A stretch of 51,770 nt of DNA from UBA1259 sp964453915 (GTDB lineage: Bacteria > Bacillota > Clostridia > Christensenellales > Borkfalkiaceae): positions 1-51,770 of the forward strand of contig CAYVPW010000005.1 in assembly GCA_964453915.1 (NCBI GenBank). Reading direction: 5' to 3'. The position numbers and the translations under genes were made by a program. Shown here piece after piece: positions 26,070 to 33,758 of this stretch. The notes beneath the pieces are model-generated. The model had not been told where the DNA came from. It was given only the letters and a program-made list of their open reading frames with translations, and searched no databases. Within the stretch, counting starts at the first letter, position 1, and each line of letters starts with the position of its first letter.

Positions 26070-28337
26070 TTACCCCTTAAGTTCTTTAATACGATTGTAA
26101 ATTTTAGAAGCGTCTAATCGACTTTTAATCGTTCCGTCTAATATAAATTTTCCTTCTTTCACCTTAAAGATACCCAGTTCGGCAAAAACTTTTACGGCAA
26201 ACAACAAATTTATGTCGCTTCCGAAATTTTTTCTTATCAAATCGGAATATCCGTAAAATTCCGTACCGGATAAAGTGCACAATTTTGCATATTCTTTTGC
26301 CAAAACTTCTCTCTCTACGCTTATTTTATCAATATAATTATATCCCTTTACAGAAAAATTGCAATAGCAGGTTGCGCCGGTTTGCAAAAAGCAAGCGGGT
26401 TTATCTAAGTAAACCACGGTTTTATATCCCTCCGGCACTTCTTTTGGAGAAACCAAAACGTAGTTACCGAAAGCTCCCTTTTCCGGAAAATAAAATCCTG
26501 CGTTTATACCTTTTAATTGTTCGTAGTTTTTAAGTGAACCTGCATCTGAAACCACGAAAAGCGTTTTATCTAAAGAATTAAAATCGTACTCTTTAATATC
26601 TTTAATCTCTTCTAAAGTGGAACAATGCATACATTTATCCAGTTCGTTTTCTACCGTTTCCAAATAAAGACCGCCAAAATCGGTAAACTCCGGCACAACT
26701 TCCCTCACAAAACCTTTAACGGAAACTCTGTTTCTGAAAGTAGATACGTTAGTTTCAAAAATAACGGTTTTATCAACAGGCAGCCTTAACGTTTCTACGT
26801 GAGATTCTCCGTTGAAATCCAACATCTCTAGCGCAACCGTGTTAAAAGAAAAATGCACGGAATCTTTTTTAAGCGGATTTGAAATTACAGAGTTTACCTT
26901 AACCCCGAACAGCGGTCTTTTATTGCCCGTTCCGAAAGGCTCTAAAAGATCTAATTCTTTAATGAATTTTTGAGATAACGGCTCTTTTACTTCCCATTCC
27001 GCGCGTATAGTTTTAGAAAAATCTACACCCTTAAAATTTTCTTTTACATATAAATTCAACCTTTTGTTAAGTTCACTAAAATTTTCTGTTTTTACCGAAA
27101 CACCCGCCGCTTGAGAGTGCCCGCCGTACGCTTCTAAAATATCTTCACAAGAAGAAATAACTTTATGTATGTTTATACCGTCTATACTTCTTGCAGAGCC
27201 CTTTAACATTCCGTCGTGATAGCCGAACACTATCACGGGGCGAGAAAAATCTTCAACCAGTTTTGCGGCAACTATGCCGATAAAACCTGTTCTCCAACTT
27301 TCGTCGTAAACGGTAATCACATCGTCGTATATAGCGGAAGAGTTTAATATCTTACTCTTTGCGCTTTTATATATTTCTTCACATTCAGTTTGCCTGTTAA
27401 CATTATAAGCCTTTAACATTTCGCTATATTCGGCAAGTTCCGAAACTTTATCCGTCATAAAAAGTTTTAGGGCGGTATTCACGTCTCCCATTCTTCCGCC
27501 TGCATTTATTTTCGGGGCTATAGAAAACGCCAACGTATGTGCGGATACCTGTTTACTGCTTTCTCCTATCAAAAACTTAAACGCAGGGCGTATAAATTCT
27601 GAATTGAAAATTTTTAACCCTTCTATTACTAGATTTCTGTTTTCGTCAATCAATTCCATACTGTCAGATACCGTTGCAAGCGCAACGAAATCTAAATAAC
27701 AATCCGCCCGTTCTCCTATCAAGGCACGCCCAAGTTTATAGGCAACGCCCGCACCGCATAAACCGCTAAACGGATAATCTTGACCTGCTATTTTAGGATT
27801 GATTTTTATACAATCGGGCAAAACGGCAGGCGGTTCGTGGTGGTCTGTGACAATCACGTCTATCCCGTGATTTTTTAACTCTTCTATCTTTTCCTTGTCG
27901 CTAATACCACAGTCTACGGTTATCACCAAATCCGGCTTATCGGTTAAAGACAAAATGATATCTAAATTTAGTCCGTAGCCGTCTTCTCTTTCAGGAACGA
28001 TTGTTTTTGCAACTATTCCAAAATCTTTTAAGCAATAATATAAAACGGTTGTAGCGGAAACCCCGTCCGCATCGTAATCGCCAAAAATCAAAACATTTTG
28101 TTTTTGTGCTTCTGCCCGTTCTATTCTTTCAACCGCTTCTTTTACACCGAAAAGCAAATAAGGATCGTAAAAAGCCTTTTCTTTAGGATGAATAAATGCG
28201 TTTATCTTTTCTACGGAATCTATTTTACGGCAATATAAAAGGCGTGCTGTATCAAAAGCGATACCGCATTTTTGCGAAAGATATTTAACGTATCCCTCGT
28301 CCTTTTTATCTAAAATACTGTCGTAAACAATCTTCAT
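26070..28337 (-). CDS. recJ: Single-stranded-DNA exonuclease RecJ
   Basis: The 755-residue 5'-3' ssDNA exonuclease works in recombination and repair. DHH-family motifs are GDYDADG (D87, D89, D91) and TDHHEPP (D165, H166, H167). DHHA1 motifs with GGHSQAAG follow at about 410, and an OB region after that. It is longer than E. coli RecJ (577 residues) through a C-terminal domain common in Firmicutes. AAAGGA lies close to the ATG, right behind the secF hairpin. Confidence 0.95.
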   Translation of the reverse strand: MKIVYDSILDKKDEGYVKYLSQKCGIAFDTARLLYCRKIDSVEKINAFIHPKEKAFYDPYLLFGVKEAVERIERAEAQKQNVLIFGDYDADGVSATTVLYYCLKDFGIVAKTIVPEREDGYGLNLDIILSLTDKPDLVITVDCGISDKEKIEELKNHGIDVIVTDHHEPPAVLPDCIKINPKIAGQDYPFSGLCGAGVAYKLGRALIGERADCYLDFVALATVSDSMELIDENRNLVIEGLKIFNSEFIRPAFKFLIGESSKQVSAHTLAFSIAPKINAGGRMGDVNTALKLFMTDKVSELAEYSEMLKAYNVNRQTECEEIYKSAKSKILNSSAIYDDVITVYDESWRTGFIGIVAAKLVEDFSRPVIVFGYHDGMLKGSARSIDGINIHKVISSCEDILEAYGGHSQAAGVSVKTENFSELNKRLNLYVKENFKGVDFSKTIRAEWEVKEPLSQKFIKELDLLEPFGTGNKRPLFGVKVNSVISNPLKKDSVHFSFNTVALEMLDFNGESHVETLRLPVDKTVIFETNVSTFRNRVSVKGFVREVVPEFTDFGGLYLETVENELDKCMHCSTLEEIKDIKEYDFNSLDKTLFVVSDAGSLKNYEQLKGINAGFYFPEKGAFGNYVLVSPKEVPEGYKTVVYLDKPACFLQTGATCYCNFSVKGYNYIDKISVEREVLAKEYAKLCTLSGTEFYGYSDLIRKNFGSDINLLFAVKVFAELGIFKVKEGKFILDGTIKSRLDASKIYNRIKELKG

Positions 28338-28345
28338 ATTTTCCT

Positions 28346-28377
28346 TTATAAAACAAGGCGGGAATATTCCCGCCTTG
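28346..28377 (-). terminator. Palindromic terminator/attenuator between secF and recJ
   Basis: A perfect 24-bp palindrome, CAAGGCGGGAAT joined to its complement (28354-28377), is followed by TTTTAT on the minus strand. It lies 16 nt upstream of the recJ start, so it may only partly stop transcription. Confidence 0.7.
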
Positions 28378-28393
28378 AAGTTTTTTGCAAGAT

Positions 28394-29332
28394 TTATTCT
28401 TTATCTATGGAATTTGCAGAAACGTATTTGCTTTTTACGCTACTTTTTATTCCTGCCCAAATCAAGCCGCTAAATGCAAACGCCGAAAAGAGCGAACTTA
28501 TTGCAACGATTATTATTTGTAATCCCAAAATCTTTACTAAAGAAGAACCCAACGCTAAAAGCGCTATTGCAAAAACAATCATAGCACCAGTGGTGAAGGA
28601 ACACTTTAATAAACTTTGAATACTTTCTCTATCCGCAATATCGAAAGCCGAGGTCTTTTCGCCTGCAACGGTTTTTGCCGCACTGTTAAACCTGTTTACC
28701 ATAACTATGGAATAAGCAAATCCAAACAAAACGGAAACGGGAAGCGTGTATGACATAAACGGCAATGCGGGGATTCTTGTAATTCCCATAAGCGCAAAGC
28801 ATATTAAACCGGATATAACGGAAGACGCAATAGCCGCAACCGCTCCGGAAAGTTTTTCCGCTATCAAAGCGTATACAAACATAATCACTACCGCAATTCC
28901 GCCTGCAATCGCTATAGTTGCCGCATGATTATCAGTATAGTTAACGGTTTCTTCTACCGTTGCCGTAACGTTAAGACCGGAAAGAATTTCTTCACCTGCA
29001 AACGCTTGTTTTACAGAATTTTGCAATTCGTTTACGTCTACAACGTCTTTAACGGAAGAGGAAAAATAATATACCAACTCTCCGCCGTTGTCTAAAACTT
29101 CCACTCTGTCGTAATTCAAGCCTTTTCCGCTTAAATATTCTTTAGAAGTTTCTTCTAATATTTCACTAGCCTTTCCTATATTTGCATCTACTTTAACGGA
29201 AACGGAAAATCCGTTTTTAAAATCTGCGGTTTGATTAAAACCGAAAACTCCGAAAAGTGCAAATCCTGCGGCAATTACCAAAACGGCAATCAAAATCCAA
29301 ATTTTATATTTACCGGTGACACTAAATTTCAT
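28394..29332 (-). CDS. secF: Protein translocase subunit SecF
   Basis: The 312-residue membrane protein works with SecD to drive late steps of Sec protein export. It has an N-terminal helix, the motif ADFKNGFSVSVKVD, a short extracytoplasmic domain, then five membrane helices from about residue 135. It starts 2 nt after the secD stop, with a poor ribosome binding site, so translation is probably coupled. A palindromic terminator follows. Confidence 0.93.
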   Translation of the reverse strand: MKFSVTGKYKIWILIAVLVIAAGFALFGVFGFNQTADFKNGFSVSVKVDANIGKASEILEETSKEYLSGKGLNYDRVEVLDNGGELVYYFSSSVKDVVDVNELQNSVKQAFAGEEILSGLNVTATVEETVNYTDNHAATIAIAGGIAVVIMFVYALIAEKLSGAVAAIASSVISGLICFALMGITRIPALPFMSYTLPVSVLFGFAYSIVMVNRFNSAAKTVAGEKTSAFDIADRESIQSLLKCSFTTGAMIVFAIALLALGSSLVKILGLQIIIVAISSLFSAFAFSGLIWAGIKSSVKSKYVSANSIDKE

Positions 29333-29334
29333 AA

Positions 29335-30633
29335 TCAGTTATCCGCCCTTTTTAGATTTAAGAATTTTTCTTTGTCCTTGCAAACGGGAAGAATCAATTC
29401 CGTAAACATTCTGGAAATAAGAACGTTCACCAAGAAAGATACAACAGCACCCAAAGCAAGCGTGACGGCAAAACTAACCATAGCGCCTTTTGCAAAAGCA
29501 AAGAGAATCAATGCGCCTAATGCAACCGCCAAATTAGAACCGAGCACCGGAATAAAAGAACGCTTAAAGCCGGTTTTTACCGCCGCCTTAACGGTTTTAC
29601 CCAAAGCAAACTCTTCTCTAATTCTCTTTATGGTTATCATCAATCCGTCCGCACAAAGAATTATCGCAAAGCCCAAACCGATTACACCTGCAAGAGATAC
29701 CGTTATTCCGGGAACGGAAATAAGCAAGCCCAAAACGCCTAGCGCAAATACTATCATAGATAGTCCGCCTATTACGCCGTATCCACCGAATGCAATAAGC
29801 ATTGCAGCAATAATAGCAACAATCAAAATTCCCAAAGCGATACCAACGTATAAATCGGAATTAGCACCAAACAACCCGTCTACGTTTACAGCATCAGAAA
29901 CGTCGTACTTATATTGCAAGCCGCCCGTTTGAATTTGCATAGCTACTTGTTTACCGGATTGTTCGCTACTCGTTTGAATATACACGGACTTATCGGTAAT
30001 AGAAGAAGTCGTGATAGAACTGTCTAAAAGCGTAGAATCTCCGAGTGCGATTTTTAAATAATACGCATCGCTAGAAGCGTTTATCGCATCTACCAAAGTT
30101 TTGTATCCATAATCGGTAAATTCAACTTGCACCAAGTAAACGGTGCTACTTCCGGAAACACTTTCTCCAACGTAAGTCGCACTCTTTACCGCTTTTTCTT
30201 CCGTCATAACCTCTGCCGTGGGAGATTCACTTTGCCCGCCGTAGAATTTAAGTTCGCCGTAGGCAACAACGGATTCTATATCGCTATCGATTGAGTCCGT
30301 TTTTTTAGCGTTGATTCTTATAGAATAATCTTCAACGTCTTTATTAGCGTCTCTAAAAGCGGAAATTTTATAAGTTTGATAGCCGAGCGCGTTCATTCTG
30401 GAACTAATAGTATCCATAACCGCTTCAACGTCTTCAACTTCGTTTTCGTTTTCTCTGTTTAAGGTAAGCGTATAAGACACGCCGCCCTCCAAATCGTAAT
30501 CAAGATCTACCGCACCGATAAAAGAATTGAAATTCTTGATTCCCACGGGGAAACGCAAGAAAGACAAAACTATCAATCCCGCTATTATAACGCCGATTAT
30601 CGATAGTAGAACTATTGACTTGCTCTTTTTCAT
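29335..30633 (-). CDS. secD: Protein translocase subunit SecD
   Basis: The 432-residue SecD has an N-terminal helix (about 8-27), the DYDLEGGVSYTL segment equivalent to the GLDLxGG motif, an extracytoplasmic P1-like domain to about residue 245, and a C-terminal membrane region of five helices. That region includes VAGVIGLGFAIILCADGLM and IKRIREE. GGAGGG precedes the ATG. It has its own promoter and starts the run secD-secF-recJ-relA-MBL-hemZ. Confidence 0.93.
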   Translation of the reverse strand: MKKSKSIVLLSIIGVIIAGLIVLSFLRFPVGIKNFNSFIGAVDLDYDLEGGVSYTLTLNRENENEVEDVEAVMDTISSRMNALGYQTYKISAFRDANKDVEDYSIRINAKKTDSIDSDIESVVAYGELKFYGGQSESPTAEVMTEEKAVKSATYVGESVSGSSTVYLVQVEFTDYGYKTLVDAINASSDAYYLKIALGDSTLLDSSITTSSITDKSVYIQTSSEQSGKQVAMQIQTGGLQYKYDVSDAVNVDGLFGANSDLYVGIALGILIVAIIAAMLIAFGGYGVIGGLSMIVFALGVLGLLISVPGITVSLAGVIGLGFAIILCADGLMITIKRIREEFALGKTVKAAVKTGFKRSFIPVLGSNLAVALGALILFAFAKGAMVSFAVTLALGAVVSFLVNVLISRMFTELILPVCKDKEKFLNLKRADN

Positions 30634-30693
30634 TTTTGCCCTCCGAAGCCGACAATTGCCGACTGTACGATTAAACTAGCATAATACCCATAA

Positions 30694-30723
30694 ATTATAT
30701 ATCATTAACGGGGGTAAGGTCAA
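30694..30723 (-). promoter_or_regulatory. Promoter of secDF
   Basis: A -35 TTGACC (30718-30723), an 18-nt spacer and a perfect -10 TATAAT (30694-30699) on the minus strand, about 60 nt before the secD ATG. Confidence 0.75.
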
Positions 30724-30832
30724 TAGAAAAACCTAAATTTTTTATATTTTTAGGCCTTTTTTTGGATAAAGAATAATAAACAAGGCAAAAATAAAGCAGT
30801 TTAGTTATAACTGCTGTCCTTTTTATAAAAAC

Positions 30833-30861
30833 AAAAAAGGCTAACCGAAACCCGATTAGCC
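30833..30861 (-). terminator. Terminator of the zinc-ribbon membrane protein gene
   Basis: GGCTAATC/GGTTAGCC (8 bp with one G-U) encloses a 7-nt loop and is followed by TTTTTTGTTTTT on the minus strand. A second, weaker hairpin GCAGTT/AACTGC lies at 30796-30814. Confidence 0.8.
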
Positions 30862-30873
30862 ATTTATGCTTTT

Positions 30874-31974
30874 TTATCTGTTAATTAAATAAACCAAAAG
30901 TCCTATCAACCCTATCGCCGCAAGACTTATTCCAACCGTTGCCAAAACTTTAAGTGCGGATACGGGAGTTTTCCCCCAAACTTTTCCGCTAGTTCCGTTA
31001 ACGTAAAAATTATACAGCTTTTTTTTGTAATCGAAATGCCCCACGTATACCGGTAGCATAACGTATTTATACGTGACCGCCTCGTGCGAAGTAGAAACGT
31101 TTATATACGATAACACGTCGTAATGATATTGCGAAAGAATCTCTTTTTTTATAACGCTGTCCATCGTTCTTTTTGCTTCCGCCCAACAATCGGTAATCTC
31201 TTTATCGTAATGATACGCCATAAACCCAAGCATATAATTTTCGTCATACTCTCTTGCGCCACACGTTTGATACGGGGATATTTTATTGAGTTTTTGCTGA
31301 TCGAACTTAGAACCCGCGGTAATCAAAACGTCGTCAAAATCTTCGTAATAAGTACCGGAAATATTTCGCCAAACAACGTAAGTTTCCGTGCGTCTGTTTT
31401 TCCCAGACCCGACTACTCTGGTGTGATAGTCTCCTATTCTACCAACGTATCTAGACGTGGTTTTGCTGTCAAAAGTAAAACAAGGTGTATAAACGCCTTT
31501 TACCTTTTCCGTTTTTAGATTTGTTTTAAAGTCCGAAGGAGCGTATAACTTTTTTTTAGCCCAGTTTTTTACTATGTTTACGGCTTTTTCTATTCCGAAC
31601 AAAAACGGAAGCAAGGCATTTGGCTTTAACCCGTCCAACTCCTCTACCTTTTGAACGTGTGCAGTGCCGCAAAAAGGACAGCCTTTTGCTGTTTCGCCTT
31701 TATTTAAAACAACTTTTGCGCCGCAATTATCGCATCTAAAACAAACGGCTTCTTCTTTTCCCCACTTGCGATTATCGTCAAACCCCTGCAAAATATCTAT
31801 CTCTTTTGCACCGAAAGACTGCTTAAAGGTTTGCTTTGTATCGCAATGCGGACAGTAAAGCATTTGCGTTTCCGGATCAAAAACCATATTGCCGCCGCAA
31901 GCGGGGCATTTAATCATTTCCGTCGATACGTTTTTTTGCTTTTCCGCACCGATTTCTTCAAAATCGCCTTGCAT
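30874..31974 (-). CDS. Zinc-ribbon membrane protein (YdjG-like)
   Basis: The 366-residue protein has an N-terminal TFIIB-type zinc ribbon (IKCPACGG...LYCPHCDTK, about 22-49) and a second one (FRCDNCGAK...GCPFCGTAH, about 78-106). A long conserved middle domain rich in Tyr and Trp follows, then one C-terminal membrane helix (342-364) ending in NR. This architecture matches Bacillus YdjG, which helps anchor the SPFH protein YdjI at the membrane; a YdjI-like gene lies just upstream. Role in envelope stress is inferred. The ATG has only a weak site, right behind the DUF1858 gene. Confidence 0.78.
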   Translation of the reverse strand: MQGDFEEIGAEKQKNVSTEMIKCPACGGNMVFDPETQMLYCPHCDTKQTFKQSFGAKEIDILQGFDDNRKWGKEEAVCFRCDNCGAKVVLNKGETAKGCPFCGTAHVQKVEELDGLKPNALLPFLFGIEKAVNIVKNWAKKKLYAPSDFKTNLKTEKVKGVYTPCFTFDSKTTSRYVGRIGDYHTRVVGSGKNRRTETYVVWRNISGTYYEDFDDVLITAGSKFDQQKLNKISPYQTCGAREYDENYMLGFMAYHYDKEITDCWAEAKRTMDSVIKKEILSQYHYDVLSYINVSTSHEAVTYKYVMLPVYVGHFDYKKKLYNFYVNGTSGKVWGKTPVSALKVLATVGISLAAIGLIGLLVYLINR

Positions 31975-31986
31975 TTCTTTAAGTTT

Positions 31987-32187
31987 TTATTTCTTTATAT
32001 CGTTAAGGTCTTTAAGCATATTTTCAAGGTCTGCGCCGTGAACGTTTGCCGCTTCGCCAACAGTTTCGCCGTGAGCGAGCGCACAACCTAAACAGTGCAT
32101 ACCGTATGCCATCAAAATTTCACCTGCTTTGGGATTGATATTTAATGCGTCGAATATCAAAGTGTTCTCTGTAATTTTGTTTTCCAT
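31987..32187 (-). CDS. DUF1858 domain protein
   Basis: This 66-residue protein is a stand-alone DUF1858 domain, also called the hybrid-cluster-protein-associated redox disulfide domain. The key feature is the CxxC pair in YGMHCLGCALAHGETV (about 28-43), typical of this family. A thiol redox or metal role is likely but unproven. AAGGAG lies 10 nt before the ATG. It stands between a YdjI-like and a YdjG-like gene, 12 nt before the latter, so it is probably co-transcribed with it. Confidence 0.88.
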   Translation of the reverse strand: MENKITENTLIFDALNINPKAGEILMAYGMHCLGCALAHGETVGEAANVHGADLENMLKDLNDIKK

Positions 32188-32215
32188 TTCTATATATCTC
32201 CTTTTTAGGTAATTT

Positions 32216-32258
32216 TAATAAAAATAAGACGGTAAAGTCTTGTTTCTACCGTCTTATT
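32216..32258 (-). terminator. Terminator of the SPFH gene
   Basis: A perfect 12-bp stem, AATAAGACGGTA (32223-32234) with TACCGTCTTATT (32247-32258), and a short T-rich tail on the minus strand. Confidence 0.8.
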
Positions 32259-32312
32259 ATAGTATTTTTTATATTCTAAGTCAATCCCTTTTGCCTTTTT
32301 AACAATCTTAAA

Positions 32313-33362
32313 TCAAAGTTTTTTTCCACATTCCGGACAAAACTTTGCACTAGAAGACACCTTTGCACCACATTCCGTGCAAAATTTGTTTTGCGGCAAT
32401 TTTTCACCACATTCAGAACAGAATTTTGCGTTTGAATTTATTTCCGCACCACACTTAGGGCATTTTATACTTGCGGAAGATTTTTCTTCTTTTTTATTTT
32501 CTCCCGCCGTAGATTTAAGCGCTTCGGCAAAAACCGAACCTATTCCAACGCCTGCACCAAGCCCTATTCCGGCACTTGCCATTCCGCCGCCCATTCCGGG
32601 GTTTTTTGCAGCGTCTTTCATTGCTTCCGCTGCCGCAACCTTCATCATAACGTCCGTTTTGTCGCCCAAAATCCCAAGTTTACTTCTTTCGTCTATCGCC
32701 TTTTCCACTTCCGTGGGAACGGACATATTTTCTATAAATAAGTTGGTTAACAATAAACCGATTTCTTTAAACTTATCTTGAACGGTTGCCTTAACAATTT
32801 GATTAAATTCTAAAGTATTACCCGCTAAATCCAGTGCGGAAATTCTGCTTTCTCCTATAGCGTCCGTTAAAGAAGAAACTAGCATAGTCTTTAACCAGTC
32901 CGTTATATCCTTCGTTGCAAAAGAAGAACACGTGCCGAACAATTCACGAAGGAATGTTGCCGTATCGTCAACCTTAAACGCATAAGAACCAAAGCCCTTT
33001 ACCCTAATCATACCAAATTCCGGATCTCTCTTCATTATGGGGTTTGCAGTTCCCCACTTGCACCCCGTAAACTGCTTAACGTTAACGAAATAAATATCTA
33101 CTAGTATAGGCGTTTGAAAGCCGTACTTCCACCCCGCCAACTTTGATAGTATAGGAAATATTTCCGTATTAAGGTCGTAAGTTCCCGCAGGGAAAATATC
33201 GCATATTTGCCCTTTATGAACAAACACCGCTTCTTGCGACTCTCTAACGACAAGTTTGCTTTTTTGATTTATTTCTCTACCGGATTTTGCCAAAGGATAT
33301 TTATATACGATAGTATCCTTAGAAGTATCCGCCCATTCTATTACCTTTAAAAAAAAAGCCAT
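32313..33362 (-). CDS. SPFH-domain protein with C-terminal zinc ribbons (YdjI-like)
   Basis: From the ATG at 33362 (GAGGGG 8 nt upstream) the protein has 349 residues; an upstream in-frame start has no site. An SPFH/virion-core-like domain (about 1-210, MAFFLKVIEW, GTYDLNTEIFP) is followed by a helical segment and a Gly/Ala-rich stretch. At the end are two zinc ribbons (IKCPKCG...FCSECG and FCTECG...FCPECG). Bacillus YdjI has the same layout and is recruited to stressed membranes with PspA; no pspA is nearby. It is monocistronic or weakly linked to the DUF1858/YdjG-like pair downstream. Confidence 0.88.
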   Translation of the reverse strand: MAFFLKVIEWADTSKDTIVYKYPLAKSGREINQKSKLVVRESQEAVFVHKGQICDIFPAGTYDLNTEIFPILSKLAGWKYGFQTPILVDIYFVNVKQFTGCKWGTANPIMKRDPEFGMIRVKGFGSYAFKVDDTATFLRELFGTCSSFATKDITDWLKTMLVSSLTDAIGESRISALDLAGNTLEFNQIVKATVQDKFKEIGLLLTNLFIENMSVPTEVEKAIDERSKLGILGDKTDVMMKVAAAEAMKDAAKNPGMGGGMASAGIGLGAGVGIGSVFAEALKSTAGENKKEEKSSASIKCPKCGAEINSNAKFCSECGEKLPQNKFCTECGAKVSSSAKFCPECGKKL

Positions 33363-33390
33363 AAAAAAATCCCCTCTCCGTTTTTTAGAA

Positions 33391-33419
33391 AGTATAGCAT
33401 AAAAATCTATATTTTGCAA
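33391..33419 (-). promoter_or_regulatory. Promoter of the SPFH gene
   Basis: A -35 TTGCAA (33414-33419), a 17-nt spacer and an extended -10 TGCTATACT (hexamer 33391-33396) on the minus strand, divergent from the tRNA promoter. Confidence 0.75.
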
Positions 33420-33437
33420 TATTTTGTTTTAAATGAT

Positions 33438-33466
33438 TTTACTTTTATCGTTTGTTTTGATATAAT
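33438..33466 (+). promoter_or_regulatory. Promoter of tRNA-Gly
   Basis: A -35 TTTACT (33438-33443), a 17-nt spacer and an extended -10 TGATATAAT (hexamer 33461-33466) on the plus strand, 11 nt before the tRNA. Confidence 0.8.
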
Positions 33467-33477
33467 GTATTCAGATT

Positions 33478-33551
33478 GCAGGTGTAGTTCATCGGTAGAA
33501 TAAGAGCTTCCCAAGCTTTGGAGGTGGGTTCGATTCCCATCACCTGCTCCA
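33478..33551 (+). tRNA. tRNA-Gly (anticodon CCC)
   Basis: A full cloverleaf of 74 nt with encoded CCA. The acceptor stem GCAGGTG pairs with CACCTGC, followed by discriminator T (usual for tRNA-Gly) and CCA. The anticodon stem AGAGC/GCTTT holds the loop TTCCCAA, so the anticodon is CCC and reads GGG. The T arm has GGTTCGATTCC. It stands alone with its own promoter and terminator on the plus strand. Confidence 0.95.
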
Positions 33552-33564
33552 TTTAATAAGTATG

Positions 33565-33602
33565 GGTTTGATACGATAAGTGTCAAACCTTTTTTGTTTT
33601 TG
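33565..33602 (+). terminator. Terminator of tRNA-Gly
   Basis: GGTTTGATA (33565-33573) pairs with TGTCAAACC (33581-33589) around a 7-nt loop, followed by TTTTTTGTTTTT. Confidence 0.85.
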
Positions 33603-33710
33603 CTTCCCAAATACTTAATATATCAAGATAAAAGATATAAAAAATAATCAAATAAGTTTTAACAGAATTTTTGCAGGCATATACTTGACTTAATAATTAG
33701 TTTACACATA

Positions 33711-33740
33711 AAAAATCTCGGTAAATTTACCGAGATTTTT
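33711..33740. terminator. 30-bp perfect palindrome, terminator of the GH78 gene
   Basis: AAAAATCTCGGTAAA is joined directly to its complement. The T run inside the 3' arm works in both directions, so it can end the minus-strand glycosidase gene and guard against read-through from the plus strand. The stretch 33603-33710 shows no gene. Confidence 0.8.
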
Positions 33741-33758
33741 ACTTTTTATAATTTTTTA

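Noticed and set aside
29231..29932. Plus-strand open frame of 233 residues opposite secD/secF
   Set aside because: Antisense shadow of secDF with biased composition and no start signal.
33407..33610. Minus-strand frame of 67 residues across the tRNA, containing GAGDGNRTHLQSLGSS
   Set aside because: This is the well-known false protein from translating a tRNA gene in reverse; the tRNA-Gly explains the sequence.
33685..33713. Plus-strand promoter TTGACT in the gap behind the tRNA
   Set aside because: The -10 position is poor (ATAAAA) and it would run straight into a palindromic terminator.
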